The notes: generated by a model from the letters alone, not told the origin. Numbered from the stretch's first letter, positions 25,653-36,074 are shown. The stretch is 64,000 bases of DNA from Ruminococcus sp. (GCF_017464355.1 NZ_JAFUAG010000030.1:39510-103509), one strand, 5' to 3'. Numbers and translations are program-made.

Positions 25653-25677
25653 AACAGCCCCGACTCGCGGGACTGTT
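25653..25677 (-). promoter_or_regulatory. Hairpin in the leader of the response regulator gene
   Basis: AACAG-CCCG pairs with CGGG-CTGTT across a short loop, between promoter and start codon. No T-run follows; its role is unknown. Confidence 0.4.
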
Positions 25678-25702
25678 TAGATTATTTCAATATTTTAACT
25701 TT

Positions 25703-25731
25703 ATTGTATCATACTTTTATTTTATTGTCAA
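25703..25731 (-). promoter_or_regulatory. Promoter of the response regulator gene
   Basis: On the reverse strand TTGACA (25726-25731), 17 bases, TACAAT (25703-25708). The regulator/kinase genes therefore have a promoter separate from the transporter genes upstream. Confidence 0.88.
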
Positions 25732-25758
25732 GCCGATACGCCTTTGCAGAACGGTCTA

Positions 25759-28554
25759 TCACACGGTTTCCCGCCTTATCTCGCTGATTATGTCTTCCCT
25801 GCTGCTGCGGTTGCATACCCTGGTCATCACAGCACTTATCAGCGCAGTTATCAGTGCTATGCCTGCGGCCAGCAGTACGGGGGAGGGTGTCCTTACATTG
25901 CCGAAATAGCCTACCACCACATACCTCAGCCCCGCACACAGTACGGTGCAGATGACAGCCGCTATGAGAAGTCCCCTGCCCAGGAGCATCAGGTTCTCAA
26001 GGTCGTGCATTTTTGTGAACTGCCTGTCGGTCATGCCCATGGAACGCAGCACTGCTGTTTCCTTGCTGCGCTCTGCCGCACGGCCGCGGATAGAGTTGTA
26101 AAGGTTCAAAAGGCATACCAGTGATATCAGCGCCGTGAAGCAGTATGCAAGTATCTTTATGATATCGCTTATTATCTGCTTTATGCTGGCTACCTGATGG
26201 AAGGCGTTTTTGCTTATCAGGCGTATGTTATCGATCTCGTTCTCAGCATTTGAATATGCCATGAATGTTTCATTCAGCTGCTTTACGGAGTTCTCGTCCT
26301 TGTCAGCAAAAAGTATCAGGCCTGAGGGCTGTGCGTAGGGGCTGCTGATGATCTCTTCCTTAGCCGCCTCGTTTACAAACAGGTATACGGAGGAAGGCTT
26401 TATTATATACCTGTCTGCTATGTCGCCGCTGTCTGCCATGCCCGCTATCTTTACGGGTATCTTCAGGTCCTCACCCTTGTCAGGGTCGAAGCTCAGCAGG
26501 TCAACGCTTTCACCAGTGTCCGCTTTGAGTATGCTGTCTCTTACATTTACATACTTGTAGCCTTTGCATTCATTACCGCTTGCATATCTGTCTGTGTCAA
26601 GGAATACCTCGTTGTATACCAGCGCAGCAGGCTCAGAGCCCGCCTTCGCCAGGGACATATCTCCGCCGCAGTTCGCTGCGATGTGTTCAAACTCCTCGTC
26701 CTCCACCATGAGTATATAAACGTTCAGTTCGTTGAAGTATGCTTCCTTTACATACTCTCTGTAGTCAGCAGGGTCGTTGTCATCGTACTGGCCCCATATA
26801 GCTGCAAAGCCTTCCATAAGCTCATCGCTTATGTCATCATAGCTCAGGTTTACCGATAAGAAAGTATCAAGTATCTCCCTGGTGTCGGTAACGCTCTTGT
26901 CAGCCGCAAGGGTCTCCTTTGCATAGTCAAATGCGCCATCGTTGACCTCTGCTGCCACTGCATAGTCGTAACCGTCGGTCACAGGTGCCCAGCCGTCTTC
27001 TTCTGTCTTGGCTTCCACCACCTTGATGATGGAGTGCGCACCGTACAGCGTCACCATGATAAGTGTGGCAAATACCGCAATGCTGCGTATTATGCTCCTG
27101 GTCAGGTGCCTGGTGCGGCCTGTGGAATTGACAGCCAGCATAAGCTCGGGCTTGCCCTTTTCCAGCAGACTTTTTCTTGTTTTGAAACGCTTCTTCTTTT
27201 TGGTGTAGTTTTCAGCTGCACCCTTTACGCTCTCTACAGGAGGTATCCTGCTTATCTTTATGGCAGGTATCAGTGCGGAGATCAGCACCGTTACCGTACA
27301 CATCACCAGTATTATCACTATCTCGGATATGCCGAAGGAAAGTGTCATGGGTACATCGCCCGATATCATGGAGCCGCCGATGGAAAGCATGGTGTCAAAT
27401 CTGGGTTTGAGCAGCTGGGTGGCACCGTATACCGTACCCATGCCCAGGATGACCCCTGCGGGCAGGGCAGGCAGCAGCAGCGCAAAGCTCTCGAAATATA
27501 TGCTCTGCCTTTTCTGGCGGCGGGTAGCACCTACGGAGGAAAGCATACCCAGATATCTTGTCCTCTCCGCAAAGGACATATTGAATACATTATATATAAG
27601 TATCACTGAGGCTGCCATGGTGAACAGCGTGAAGAAGACCTCCATGAAAAGAACTATGGTGTTGATGTTGGAGTCCCCCGACATGGCCGAGAATGCCAGC
27701 AGCATACTGTTGTATTCGCAGTTATGCTCTTCACCCGATACCGAATAAATGTCATTGACGACCTCCTGTGTGCCCGATACCTTATCGGTGTCAAGACGTA
27801 TCATCATATTCACCTTATCAGTGCGGGCCTCATCAAGGAAGGTCAGGGCTGCGTAGCTGCCGCCGCCGTGTACCTCGTAGGAGGGGCTCTTCATTATGCC
27901 CACTACTGTGTAATCTCCCGAAAGACCTGTGGGCTCCCTGCTCTCGGAGAAGGACTCTGTTTCGCCGTAGTAAGCGAAGGATACAGGTATCTCAGCGCTT
28001 TCGCCTGCGGGTAAGGTCACATTCTCATGGGGGAACTCCGTGACGCCCTTATCGCACTTGGATGTCAGTATGCGCTTGAAAAGCTCGCCGCTTATCTTGT
28101 CGCCTACCCTGATGTCAGCGCCCTGTTCCAGGGCATATTCGGAAATTATTATCTCTCCCGAGTTTTCGGGGTATCTGCCTTCGGCCAAAGCTATATTCGC
28201 CATGCCGAAGCTGTCAGCTGAGTAAGCCTTGATGTTCAGGAAAGGCACCAGCTCAGGCTCCCCTGACTGAGGGAAGTCCATGCAGTACAGCTGCTCGGAA
28301 AGCCCTGCCTTTTCGACATAATCGCGGGAAGCTATGGTCTTTGCAGTTTCAGTGTCCACCTCATAGGCGGTCATGTGCCAGCTGCCCTTGTCAAGGGAAG
28401 CCACCTTGTCAAGGTATTTCATAACAGTTTCCCTGCCCACGAAAACGCAGGTCATCATGACCACCATAAGGGTAATGCCCATGAAAGCAATGGCCGTGCG
28501 GCGGCGGTTGAGCTTCATGTATTTTTTTGTCACCTTGAAAACTATGTTGTTCAT
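25759..28554 (-). CDS. FtsX-type ABC transporter permease (BceB-like role)
   Basis: 931 aa. An N-terminal helix (residues ~20-40) precedes a large extracellular domain, then a three-helix FtsX core (SVILIYNVFNMSF... region), a second single helix and extracellular domain, and a C-terminal FtsX core ending near the C-terminus. The double FtsX layout belongs to the MacB/LolC/BceB superfamily, which works without crossing transport in many members. It is longer than B. subtilis BceB (~650 aa), so peptide specificity may differ. The ATPase gene is 18 bp upstream, and its kinase/regulator genes are downstream. Confidence 0.92.
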   Translation of the reverse strand: MNNIVFKVTKKYMKLNRRRTAIAFMGITLMVVMMTCVFVGRETVMKYLDKVASLDKGSWHMTAYEVDTETAKTIASRDYVEKAGLSEQLYCMDFPQSGEPELVPFLNIKAYSADSFGMANIALAEGRYPENSGEIIISEYALEQGADIRVGDKISGELFKRILTSKCDKGVTEFPHENVTLPAGESAEIPVSFAYYGETESFSESREPTGLSGDYTVVGIMKSPSYEVHGGGSYAALTFLDEARTDKVNMMIRLDTDKVSGTQEVVNDIYSVSGEEHNCEYNSMLLAFSAMSGDSNINTIVLFMEVFFTLFTMAASVILIYNVFNMSFAERTRYLGMLSSVGATRRQKRQSIYFESFALLLPALPAGVILGMGTVYGATQLLKPRFDTMLSIGGSMISGDVPMTLSFGISEIVIILVMCTVTVLISALIPAIKISRIPPVESVKGAAENYTKKKKRFKTRKSLLEKGKPELMLAVNSTGRTRHLTRSIIRSIAVFATLIMVTLYGAHSIIKVVEAKTEEDGWAPVTDGYDYAVAAEVNDGAFDYAKETLAADKSVTDTREILDTFLSVNLSYDDISDELMEGFAAIWGQYDDNDPADYREYVKEAYFNELNVYILMVEDEEFEHIAANCGGDMSLAKAGSEPAALVYNEVFLDTDRYASGNECKGYKYVNVRDSILKADTGESVDLLSFDPDKGEDLKIPVKIAGMADSGDIADRYIIKPSSVYLFVNEAAKEEIISSPYAQPSGLILFADKDENSVKQLNETFMAYSNAENEIDNIRLISKNAFHQVASIKQIISDIIKILAYCFTALISLVCLLNLYNSIRGRAAERSKETAVLRSMGMTDRQFTKMHDLENLMLLGRGLLIAAVICTVLCAGLRYVVVGYFGNVRTPSPVLLAAGIALITALISAVMTRVCNRSSREDIISEIRRETV

Positions 28555-28572
28555 GTTGTATCTCTCCGTCAG

Positions 28573-29262
28573 TTAAACTCTTGTTCTTACAGTTTCATTT
28601 TTTATCAGCCTGCCGTCTTCGAGGTAGAAGACTCTGTCAGCCTGCATGGCCAGGCGCTCATCGTGGGTTATGAGGATAAGGGTCTGTTTCTGCATACGGT
28701 TCGATTCTTTCAGCAGAGCAGTTATCTCATCGCCTGTTTTTCTGTCCAGGTTGCCTGTAGGCTCATCAGCCAGCAGTATGGCAGGACGGCTGTAAAGGGC
28801 ACGTCCGATAGAAACACGCTGCTGCTGACCGCCCGAGAGCTGAGAGGGAAGATTTTCCCGCCTTTCGGTAAGGCCTAAATGCTCAACTATGTTATCAAGC
28901 CTGGTCTTGTCCAGCTTTCTGCCGTCCAGCAGATGAGGGAGAGCGATGTTCTCGTCCACATTCAGCACAGGCATAAGGTTGTAGAACTGATAAACAAGGC
29001 CTATTTGTCTGCGCCTGAAAACTGCCAGCTTATCTTCGCCCAGGGCGCAGATATCGGTACCGTCTATCATTACCCTGCCTGAGGTAGGCTTATCGACACC
29101 GCCCAGTATATGCAGGAGAGTAGATTTACCGCTGCCCGAGGGGCCTATAACGGAAACGAACTCACCTTTTTCCACCGAGAAAGAGACACCGTCTAGGGCT
29201 TTCACCTTAGTATCGCCTTCGCCGTATTCCTTAACGAGATTTTCGACCTTAAGAATTTCCAT
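28573..29262 (-). CDS. ABC transporter ATP-binding protein (BceA-like)
   Basis: 229 aa from the ATG at 29262, which follows GGAGGACA; 31 upstream codons are open but unsupported. Walker A GPSGSGKST, signature LSGGQQQRVSIGRAL, Walker B ILLADEPTGNLD and a switch His (LITHDE) define a MacB/LolD/BceA-type ATPase. It partners the FtsX permease downstream. Operator and promoter elements for peptide-induced expression lie directly upstream. Confidence 0.95.
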   Translation of the reverse strand: MEILKVENLVKEYGEGDTKVKALDGVSFSVEKGEFVSVIGPSGSGKSTLLHILGGVDKPTSGRVMIDGTDICALGEDKLAVFRRRQIGLVYQFYNLMPVLNVDENIALPHLLDGRKLDKTRLDNIVEHLGLTERRENLPSQLSGGQQQRVSIGRALYSRPAILLADEPTGNLDRKTGDEITALLKESNRMQKQTLILITHDERLAMQADRVFYLEDGRLIKNETVRTRV

Positions 29263-29293
29263 GATATTGTCCTCCGTTTCATTTGTTGAGTTT

Positions 29294-29299
29294 ATTATA
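29294..29299 (-). promoter_or_regulatory. -10 of the bceA-like promoter
   Basis: On the reverse strand TATAAT at 29294-29299. No good -35 is present, as expected for an activator-dependent promoter. Confidence 0.6.
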
Positions 29300-29332
29300 A
29301 ACAACGCAAATGACATTACAGTGAATTTAAAA

Positions 29333-29348
29333 GTGACAGTTTTGTCAC
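29333..29348. promoter_or_regulatory. BceR-type operator
   Basis: GTGACA gttt TGTCAC, a perfect 6-4-6 inverted repeat whose centre is about 45 bp upstream of the -10. From memory, BceR-like regulators bind TNACA-N4-TGTAA; this site fits in spacing and in 9 of the 10 positions. Confidence 0.7.
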
Positions 29349-29367
29349 AAAGCAAAAGCAGAGTAAA

Positions 29368-30028
29368 CTGCCAAGGAAAAAGAGCGTGCGGTCAAGCCTC
29401 GCGCCAGCAGGCTTGCGGGAGCTTGAGGGCAGAGCCCTCGATCACCAAGGCACAAAACCAAAATGCACAGCAAACCATAAAAGCAAAGCAAACCTCCGAA
29501 AAAAGCGGGCGGTCGCCAACTTCCGAGCGTACATAAAACCATGCCCCACTGCAAGCTATGTGCGTACAACGACCGCCCGCGTGCAATTTTCGGCGAAGCG
29601 ACGAAAATTGCGCCCCGACAGGGGCAACTGCCCCTCCCTTGGGAGGGGTTGGGGTGGGGCGTTTGCGCAGGAACTTGTGTTAACGTGGACATTCCTGCGG
29701 TACACCCTGCTGCGTTAAAAGGCATTCTGTCTGTAGGGACTGCGCTGCGACCGCCGAAAGCGCTTCGCTGTTCGGCTGGTTGACGCGGGCGGTCGTTGTT
29801 CCAACCTGGCTTTGTGTGTGCGGGTACTTTGTTCGCCCAGCGAATTTGGCGACCGCCCGCTATTTGTCATTGGCGGGAAGTTACTGTTCTTATCGCTTTT
29901 TTGTTGTTTCGCTTTTTTGCTTTGCTGGTGATTTTGGTTTTGTGCCTTGGTGATTGAGGGACTCCGCCCCTCAAACTCCTCGCAAGCCTTTCGCGAAAGG
30001 CTTGACCCAAAGCTCTCTGCCTTGGCAG
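29368..30028. repeat. ~660-bp inverted-repeat element, non-coding
   Basis: The tips are CTGCCAAGG (29368-29376) and CCTTGGCAG (30020-30028). Long arms share GGTCAAGCCT, GAGGG and TGCCTTGGTGATTGAGGG-type blocks in inverted order. The middle is rich in GCGGGCGGTCG/CGACCGCCCGC. I see no credible gene; short open frames inside are low-complexity readings of the repeat. A related stretch ends the window (63720-63880). It fills most of the gap between the bceA-like gene and the GGDEF gene. Confidence 0.75.
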
Positions 30029-30086
30029 TTTCCGCTGCCTCGCTTTTTTCTTTCGCTTATTATGTTAATTTTTTCATATTAACTAC

Positions 30087-30115
30087 TTGAAATTAAACAA
30101 ATTCCATGATATAAT
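30087..30115 (+). promoter_or_regulatory. Promoter of the diguanylate cyclase gene
   Basis: TTGAAA (30087-30092), 17 bases, TATAAT (30110-30115). Confidence 0.85.
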
Positions 30116-30157
30116 ATTACACACTCGGCGTAACTATGTCGGGCATGGGTAAAATGA

Positions 30158-30176
30158 CCTCATTCCAATGAGGAGG
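30158..30176 (+). promoter_or_regulatory. Hairpin covering half of the ribosome binding site
   Basis: CCTCATT (30158-30164) pairs with AATGAGG (30167-30173), hiding the first half of AGGAGG (30171-30176), 7 bases before the GTG start. Translation may be limited by this stem. Confidence 0.5.
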
Positions 30177-30183
30177 TATTGCG

Positions 30184-32100
30184 GTGAAAAGAAAAACTAT
30201 AGCAGTCTGTGTCACAGGCTTCGACCTCGAATATGAAATGGACGTAGTCCGTGGCATTAAAGATAAGTGCAGGGAACTCGGCATAAATCTCCTGGCCTTC
30301 TATAACCCTACAAGAAAACCCCCGATAGATATGGGTATCGTTATCCCCGATGACCTCATGAACGGCGAGATGTCTGTCTACAAACTCATAGATTATGATA
30401 ATATTGACGGTATCGTCATCTTCGGTGAGTCTATCCTCGGTGAAGCGGCTTTCTTTGAGATCTGCGAAAAAGCCAAGGCTCACAACGTCCCTCTTATAAA
30501 TGTGGACGACCTGCAGCATACCGCGGGCAAACGTATAGTCCTCAGCAACAGCTTTGCTATGTCTTCTGTGGTTGAACATCTCATAACCGTCCACGGGCTG
30601 ACCAGGATAGATTTCATCGGCGGTTTCAAAGAGGATAATATCCAGTCGGAGGAGCGCCTTGCGGCTTACAAGGCTACCCTCGAAAAACACGGTATCCCCG
30701 TGGAGGAGGACAGGATATTCTACGGTGAGTTCTGGCAGAAAGCTATCGGCTGCACCGAGGAGATACTTTCCCGTGATGAACTGCCGGAAGCTATAGTTTG
30801 TGCCAACGACACCATGGCTTTTTTCTGCATGGATACCATAAAGGCTCACGGCCTTAAGATACCCGATGATATCATTGTCACGGGCTTTGACGCCATCAAG
30901 GATTGCAGGGACTATTCCCCCACGCCCACCACTGTCCGCCGTGCGACTTATGAGTCAGGCAGTGTGGCAGTTGAGCTGCTGCTGAAAATGGCCGCAGGCG
31001 AGGAGATAGACGATGTCACCTATGTTGAGTCGGTGCTGATGACAGGCCAGTCCTGCGGGTGCAAACCTTTGGTAAGACCTGATGAGATATCCTATAACCA
31101 GAGGTATTTCTATTATCAGGACTTCAAGGAGTTCACAAGGTTCCTGCTGTTCATGGACCTGGCGCATTCCAGCGTGACCGAGTCTGTACACCTGTTTGAC
31201 AGCCTTTATGATACCGCAAAATTCTTCAAGCTGAAGGAGCTTTATGTCTGCATAAGCGATGACCTTGAAAATTCAGCGGAAAAGATAGACCTGGACAGCG
31301 AGGAGTCCCCCTGGAAGCTGCCCGAACACATGGTATCGCTTTTTCAGATGGGACATGGTGTGCCTGTGGGCTATCGTTTCCCTACCAAGCTGCTGCTGCC
31401 CTACGGCATAGATGACAGCGAAGCACCCGTGTGCTATGCCTTTGCGCCCCTGTATTTCAAGAAATTTTTCCTGGGCTACATGGCAGGCGTGCTTACGGAT
31501 ATGGAGCTTGATGACAGCCTGCTGGCTACCTGGCTGACCACCGTCAGCAACAATGTGGGCAGCTTTTACATGAACAACAAGCTGGAAAGAGCCCTTGATG
31601 AACTGGAAGCCCTGAACCTCCACGATGCCCTGACTGGCCTGTACAACAGGCGGGGCATGAAGAAATATGAGCATGAACTGCTGAACAGAGCCATTGCCGA
31701 GGGCAGGTATTTCTCGGTGATATGTGCCGATGTGGACGGGCTCAAGGTCATCAACGATGCCTACGGCCACGAAGAGGGCGACAAGGCCATATCAGTATGC
31801 AGCAGGACCTTGCTGGAGGTCTTCCCCGAGGACAGCATCTGTGTGCGTACAGGCGGCGATGAGTTCATGGTACTTGGGGTATTCGATGACGAGAAAGCCC
31901 CCGACAACTACATCAAGGAGATATACGGCAGAGTGGCCGCCTATAATGCCGAGCATGATGAGCAGTACAAGGTAGGCTGCAGCTGCGGCTATGTCATAGT
32001 AAAGCCCACGGCAGAGACATCACTGAGCGAGCTGAAAAACGAAGCCGACAGCCGTATGTACACCGAAAAGCACAGGCGGAAAACTGTGAGGAAATTCTAG
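30184..32100 (+). CDS. Diguanylate cyclase with LacI-type periplasmic-binding-like sensor domain
   Basis: 638 aa, GTG start 7 bases after AGGAGG. Residues ~5-290 are a type I periplasmic-binding fold as in LacI/GalR regulators (AVCVTGF..., ICANDTMAFF-like VCANDTMAFF, VTGFDAIKDCRDYSP, TTVRR), but there is no HTH and no signal peptide, so it senses a ligand in the cytosol. A middle region of ~180 residues leads into a GGDEF domain (DALTGLYNRRGM..., VDGLKVIND, RTGGDEF). The intact GGDEF motif implies c-di-GMP synthesis; no upstream RxxD inhibitory site is seen. Its neighbours (AraC, arabinofuranosidase, cellulase) suggest a sugar signal. Confidence 0.93.
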   Translation: MKRKTIAVCVTGFDLEYEMDVVRGIKDKCRELGINLLAFYNPTRKPPIDMGIVIPDDLMNGEMSVYKLIDYDNIDGIVIFGESILGEAAFFEICEKAKAHNVPLINVDDLQHTAGKRIVLSNSFAMSSVVEHLITVHGLTRIDFIGGFKEDNIQSEERLAAYKATLEKHGIPVEEDRIFYGEFWQKAIGCTEEILSRDELPEAIVCANDTMAFFCMDTIKAHGLKIPDDIIVTGFDAIKDCRDYSPTPTTVRRATYESGSVAVELLLKMAAGEEIDDVTYVESVLMTGQSCGCKPLVRPDEISYNQRYFYYQDFKEFTRFLLFMDLAHSSVTESVHLFDSLYDTAKFFKLKELYVCISDDLENSAEKIDLDSEESPWKLPEHMVSLFQMGHGVPVGYRFPTKLLLPYGIDDSEAPVCYAFAPLYFKKFFLGYMAGVLTDMELDDSLLATWLTTVSNNVGSFYMNNKLERALDELEALNLHDALTGLYNRRGMKKYEHELLNRAIAEGRYFSVICADVDGLKVINDAYGHEEGDKAISVCSRTLLEVFPEDSICVRTGGDEFMVLGVFDDEKAPDNYIKEIYGRVAAYNAEHDEQYKVGCSCGYVIVKPTAETSLSELKNEADSRMYTEKHRRKTVRKF

Positions 32101-32118
32101 CTGAGATACCAAAAAGAC

Positions 32119-32172
32119 AAGCAGTGCGGAAAGCAGGGTCATGTGACACCTGCCTCCTGCACTGCTTTTTAT
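32119..32172 (+). terminator. Terminator of the diguanylate cyclase gene
   Basis: GCAGTGC (32121-32127) pairs with GCACTGC (32159-32165), followed by TTTTTATTT. It overlaps the stop of the convergent AraC gene. Confidence 0.8.
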
Positions 32173-32942
32173 TTCCTCAGCTCCGAGGGGCGCCTGCCTG
32201 TTCTCTGGCGGAACTGCCGCATAAAATGTATGTCCGAGGAATAGCCGCATATCCTTGCGATATGCGTAACGGTGTAGTCCGTTGAGGTCAGCAGATATTT
32301 GGCATATTCCACCCGTGCGGTTATGACATCGTTCATGGGTGTCACCCCGAACAGCCGCCTGTATTCATGCTGAAAGGACGACCTGCTCATGGTCAGCTCA
32401 TGGGCCAGGCCGTCTATGGTCCAGTTATTTGCGGGGTCGTTGTATATCTTGGTGCGCAGTACAGACATTTTCTCCCAGCGGCTGCCCCCTGCACCTTTGG
32501 CGGACATATTTATCTTCTCGCTGAGTTTGAGCAGGAACAGCTTTATCAGCAGGTCGGCGGAATCGGTCTTGTAGATGTTATCGGAATACTTCTCGTGGCA
32601 CATCATGCTGACCAGCACCGAAAGTTCGCTGATACTCTCCAGCTTTACGGGGCTGTCAAAGGGTATGCCCAGTGCTGCGATGAACTGCTCGTCCTCACGG
32701 CTTTCGGGGACAAAATGGAACCAGTCGTTGCCGAACTGCACCCCTGCCCCCCGATAGAACTGGGGCGTATCGGGGCGGTAAAGCATAGCCGAGCCGCTTT
32801 CGGCAGGCACCTCTTTCCCGCCGATCTCAAACACACCTGCTGTTTTCAGCAGCAGCATGAGATAGTCTCCCGAGCCCTCGGGTCTGCTGATAAAAAAGTC
32901 CGCATCATGGAAATGGTTATAGCCCACGTTATTTATCTTCAT
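32169..32942 (-). CDS. AraC-family transcriptional regulator
   Basis: About 257 aa from the ATG at 32942 (an upstream ATG at 32960 is possible). The N-terminal cupin-like ligand domain (FHDADFFISRPEG...) is followed by the two HTH motifs of AraC proteins; the second reads VTHIARICGYSSDIHFMRQFRQRTGRRPSE, shown here only by its ends: VTHIARICGY and RQRTGRRPSE. It is divergent from the GH51-GH5 genes, and the shared 250-bp gap holds a large inverted repeat. Control of those genes by arabinose or a plant oligosaccharide is inferred. Confidence 0.94.
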   Translation of the reverse strand: MKINNVGYNHFHDADFFISRPEGSGDYLMLLLKTAGVFEIGGKEVPAESGSAMLYRPDTPQFYRGAGVQFGNDWFHFVPESREDEQFIAALGIPFDSPVKLESISELSVLVSMMCHEKYSDNIYKTDSADLLIKLFLLKLSEKINMSAKGAGGSRWEKMSVLRTKIYNDPANNWTIDGLAHELTMSRSSFQHEYRRLFGVTPMNDVITARVEYAKYLLTSTDYTVTHIARICGYSSDIHFMRQFRQRTGRRPSELRK

Positions 32943-33019
32943 AGGGTGCCCGCCTTTCATCTGCCCCAAAATACAGGTAAAAATGAATGTTCTGTGAGAC
33001 AGCTGTATATTCTGTAAAT

Positions 33020-33048
33020 ATACTAACATATCCTGCATGGCAAGTCAA
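33020..33048 (-). promoter_or_regulatory. Promoter of the AraC gene
   Basis: On the reverse strand TTGACT (33043-33048), 17 bases, TAGTAT (33020-33025). The left operator arm overlaps it. Confidence 0.75.
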
Positions 33049-33091
33049 GGCACATTTTGCAGAAATTCCCGCTTTTGCACGATATGTTAGT
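33022..33091. promoter_or_regulatory. Divergent AraC operator, 16-bp inverted arms
   Basis: The left arm 33022-33037 (reverse strand TGCAGGATATGTTAGT) and right arm 33076-33091 (TGCACGATATGTTAGT) differ at one base and are 38 bp apart. The left arm covers the regulator's own promoter; the right arm ends 19 bp before the GH51 -35. This fits autorepression plus activation. Confidence 0.8.
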
Positions 33092-33110
33092 GTTATTGCA
33101 TTATAGTCTA

Positions 33111-33139
33111 TTGAAGTCGGGGCAGGAATGGAGTACAAT
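33111..33139 (+). promoter_or_regulatory. Promoter of the GH51-GH5 operon
   Basis: TTGAAG (33111-33116), 17 bases, TACAAT (33134-33139). Confidence 0.8.
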
Positions 33140-33189
33140 TGTATCAAAGACAGGGCGGGGCTTTCCCGCAAAACGATACACGGAGGTAA

Positions 33190-34668
<1,479 letters not shown>

Positions 34669-34669
34669 T

Positions 34670-35884
34670 ATGAGGATACATAAGCTGACGGCTCTGCTTA
34701 CGGCGCTGGCTATGTCAGCGGCAGTGATGACCTCCTGCGGAAGCGGAAAGACCGAGGACAGCTCTTCTGCCGCAAAGTCTGAAAGCACTGCCGAAACAGA
34801 AGCCCCCGCCGAAGTTCCCGCGGAAAAGCCCGACCTTGAAAGAAAGGGCGATATGCGTGGCCTTACCCCCACCGAACTGGTGGCCGAGATGAAAACGGGC
34901 TGGAACCTGGGAAACTCCCTTGACGCCACAGGCGCTGCGGGGCTGGCCTCGGAGACCTCCTGGGGGAACCCTGCCACCACCAAGGAAATGGTGGACGAGA
35001 TAAAGGCAGGGGGCTTCGACCTCATACGCATACCCATAACCTGGGGCGGACACCTGGGAGATGCCCCTGACTACACCGTGGACGAAGAATGGTTCGGCCG
35101 AGTGCAGGAGGTGGTGAACTATGCCTATGACAACGATATGTATGTCATCATAAATTCCCACCACGAGGAGGACTGGCGCATACCCGACAATGCCCACATA
35201 GATGCGGTCAGCGATGAGGTATATGCCCTGTGGGCGCAGATAGCCGAGCGCTTTAAGGATTACGGCGACCACCTGATATTCGAGGGGCTGAACGAGCCCC
35301 GTGTCAAGGGCGGAACCAATGAATGGAACGGCGGCACCGATGAGGGCAGGCGCTGTCTTGACAGGCTCAACCAGACCTTTGTGGACGCAGTGCGTTCGAC
35401 AGGGGGCAACAACGAAACCAGGCTCCTGCTGGTGACTACCTTTGCTTCCTCCGCAGTAAAGGCCGCCATAAACGATGTTGCCATACCCGATGACGACAAC
35501 ATTGCTTTCTCCATACACGCCTACACACCCTATGCATTCACCTACAATGCCAATGCCGACTGGGAGCTTTTTGAATGGGACGGCAGCCACGACAGCGAGA
35601 TAGACAATATGTTCTACGACCTTAAGGACGCTTTCCTCGACAAGGGCATACCCGTCATCATCACCGAATACGGTGCGGTGAACAAGGACTTCAACGATGA
35701 GGAGATAGCCGGGTGGGTGACACACTATCTTGAGACCGCCAAAAGCCTGGGCATACCCTGCGTATGGTGGGACAACGGCTACTACATCTCGGGCAACGAG
35801 CTGTTCGGCATATTCGACCGAAACGACTGCGACTGGTTCAGTGATACCGAGCTGGAGGCTATAATGAAAGTGTATGAGGAATAG
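34670..35884 (+). CDS. GH5 family endoglucanase-like lipoprotein
   Basis: 404 aa. The ATG lies 1 bp after the GH51 stop. The lipobox MTSC (Cys23) is followed by a Ser/Glu/Ala/Pro linker (~30-60). The GH5 domain has GWNLGNSLDA, RIPITW, HHEEDW, acid/base E209 in EGLNEPR, HAYTPY and nucleophile E333 in IITEYG. It should cleave beta-1,4-glucan or a related polymer at the cell surface and feed oligosaccharides to the cytosol. No cellulose-binding module or dockerin is attached. Confidence 0.95.
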   Translation: MRIHKLTALLTALAMSAAVMTSCGSGKTEDSSSAAKSESTAETEAPAEVPAEKPDLERKGDMRGLTPTELVAEMKTGWNLGNSLDATGAAGLASETSWGNPATTKEMVDEIKAGGFDLIRIPITWGGHLGDAPDYTVDEEWFGRVQEVVNYAYDNDMYVIINSHHEEDWRIPDNAHIDAVSDEVYALWAQIAERFKDYGDHLIFEGLNEPRVKGGTNEWNGGTDEGRRCLDRLNQTFVDAVRSTGGNNETRLLLVTTFASSAVKAAINDVAIPDDDNIAFSIHAYTPYAFTYNANADWELFEWDGSHDSEIDNMFYDLKDAFLDKGIPVIITEYGAVNKDFNDEEIAGWVTHYLETAKSLGIPCVWWDNGYYISGNELFGIFDRNDCDWFSDTELEAIMKVYEE

Positions 35885-35918
35885 CAAAAACGCTCTCCTC
35901 CTACTGCAATAACAAACC

Positions 35919-35950
35919 GAGCCCCTATCCCGCGGATAAGGGCTTTTTTT
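35919..35950 (+). terminator. Terminator of the GH51-GH5 operon
   Basis: GCCCCTATCC pairs with GGATAAGGGC (one mismatch) across CGC, followed by seven T. Confidence 0.88.
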
Positions 35951-36045
35951 CTGCGGTGGCAGGCAATTTTATGCCACTTTGTATCAAAAGCTACACCTGC
36001 TCCCCTGCCTGTTGCTTAAGTTACATTTTGAGGAAATATTGGAAA

Positions 36046-36074
36046 TTGAAAACCTCGGGGCTGTATGATATTAT
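36046..36074 (+). promoter_or_regulatory. Promoter of the double-Gly leader peptide gene
   Basis: TTGAAA (36046-36051), 17 bases, TATTAT (36069-36074). Confidence 0.75.

Noticed and set aside
29345-29783. Short frames of 64-126 codons inside the 660-bp element
   Set aside because: Low-complexity readings of the inverted repeats in several frames, none with a ribosome site.
30121-30183. c-di-GMP riboswitch in the leader of the GGDEF gene
   Set aside because: The conserved GEMM core sequence is not present; only a simple hairpin over the ribosome site is seen.
34715-35887. 390-codon open frame on the reverse strand opposite the GH5 gene
   Set aside because: Shadow of a clearly coding, motif-rich gene; no ribosome site, hydrophobic low-complexity translation.
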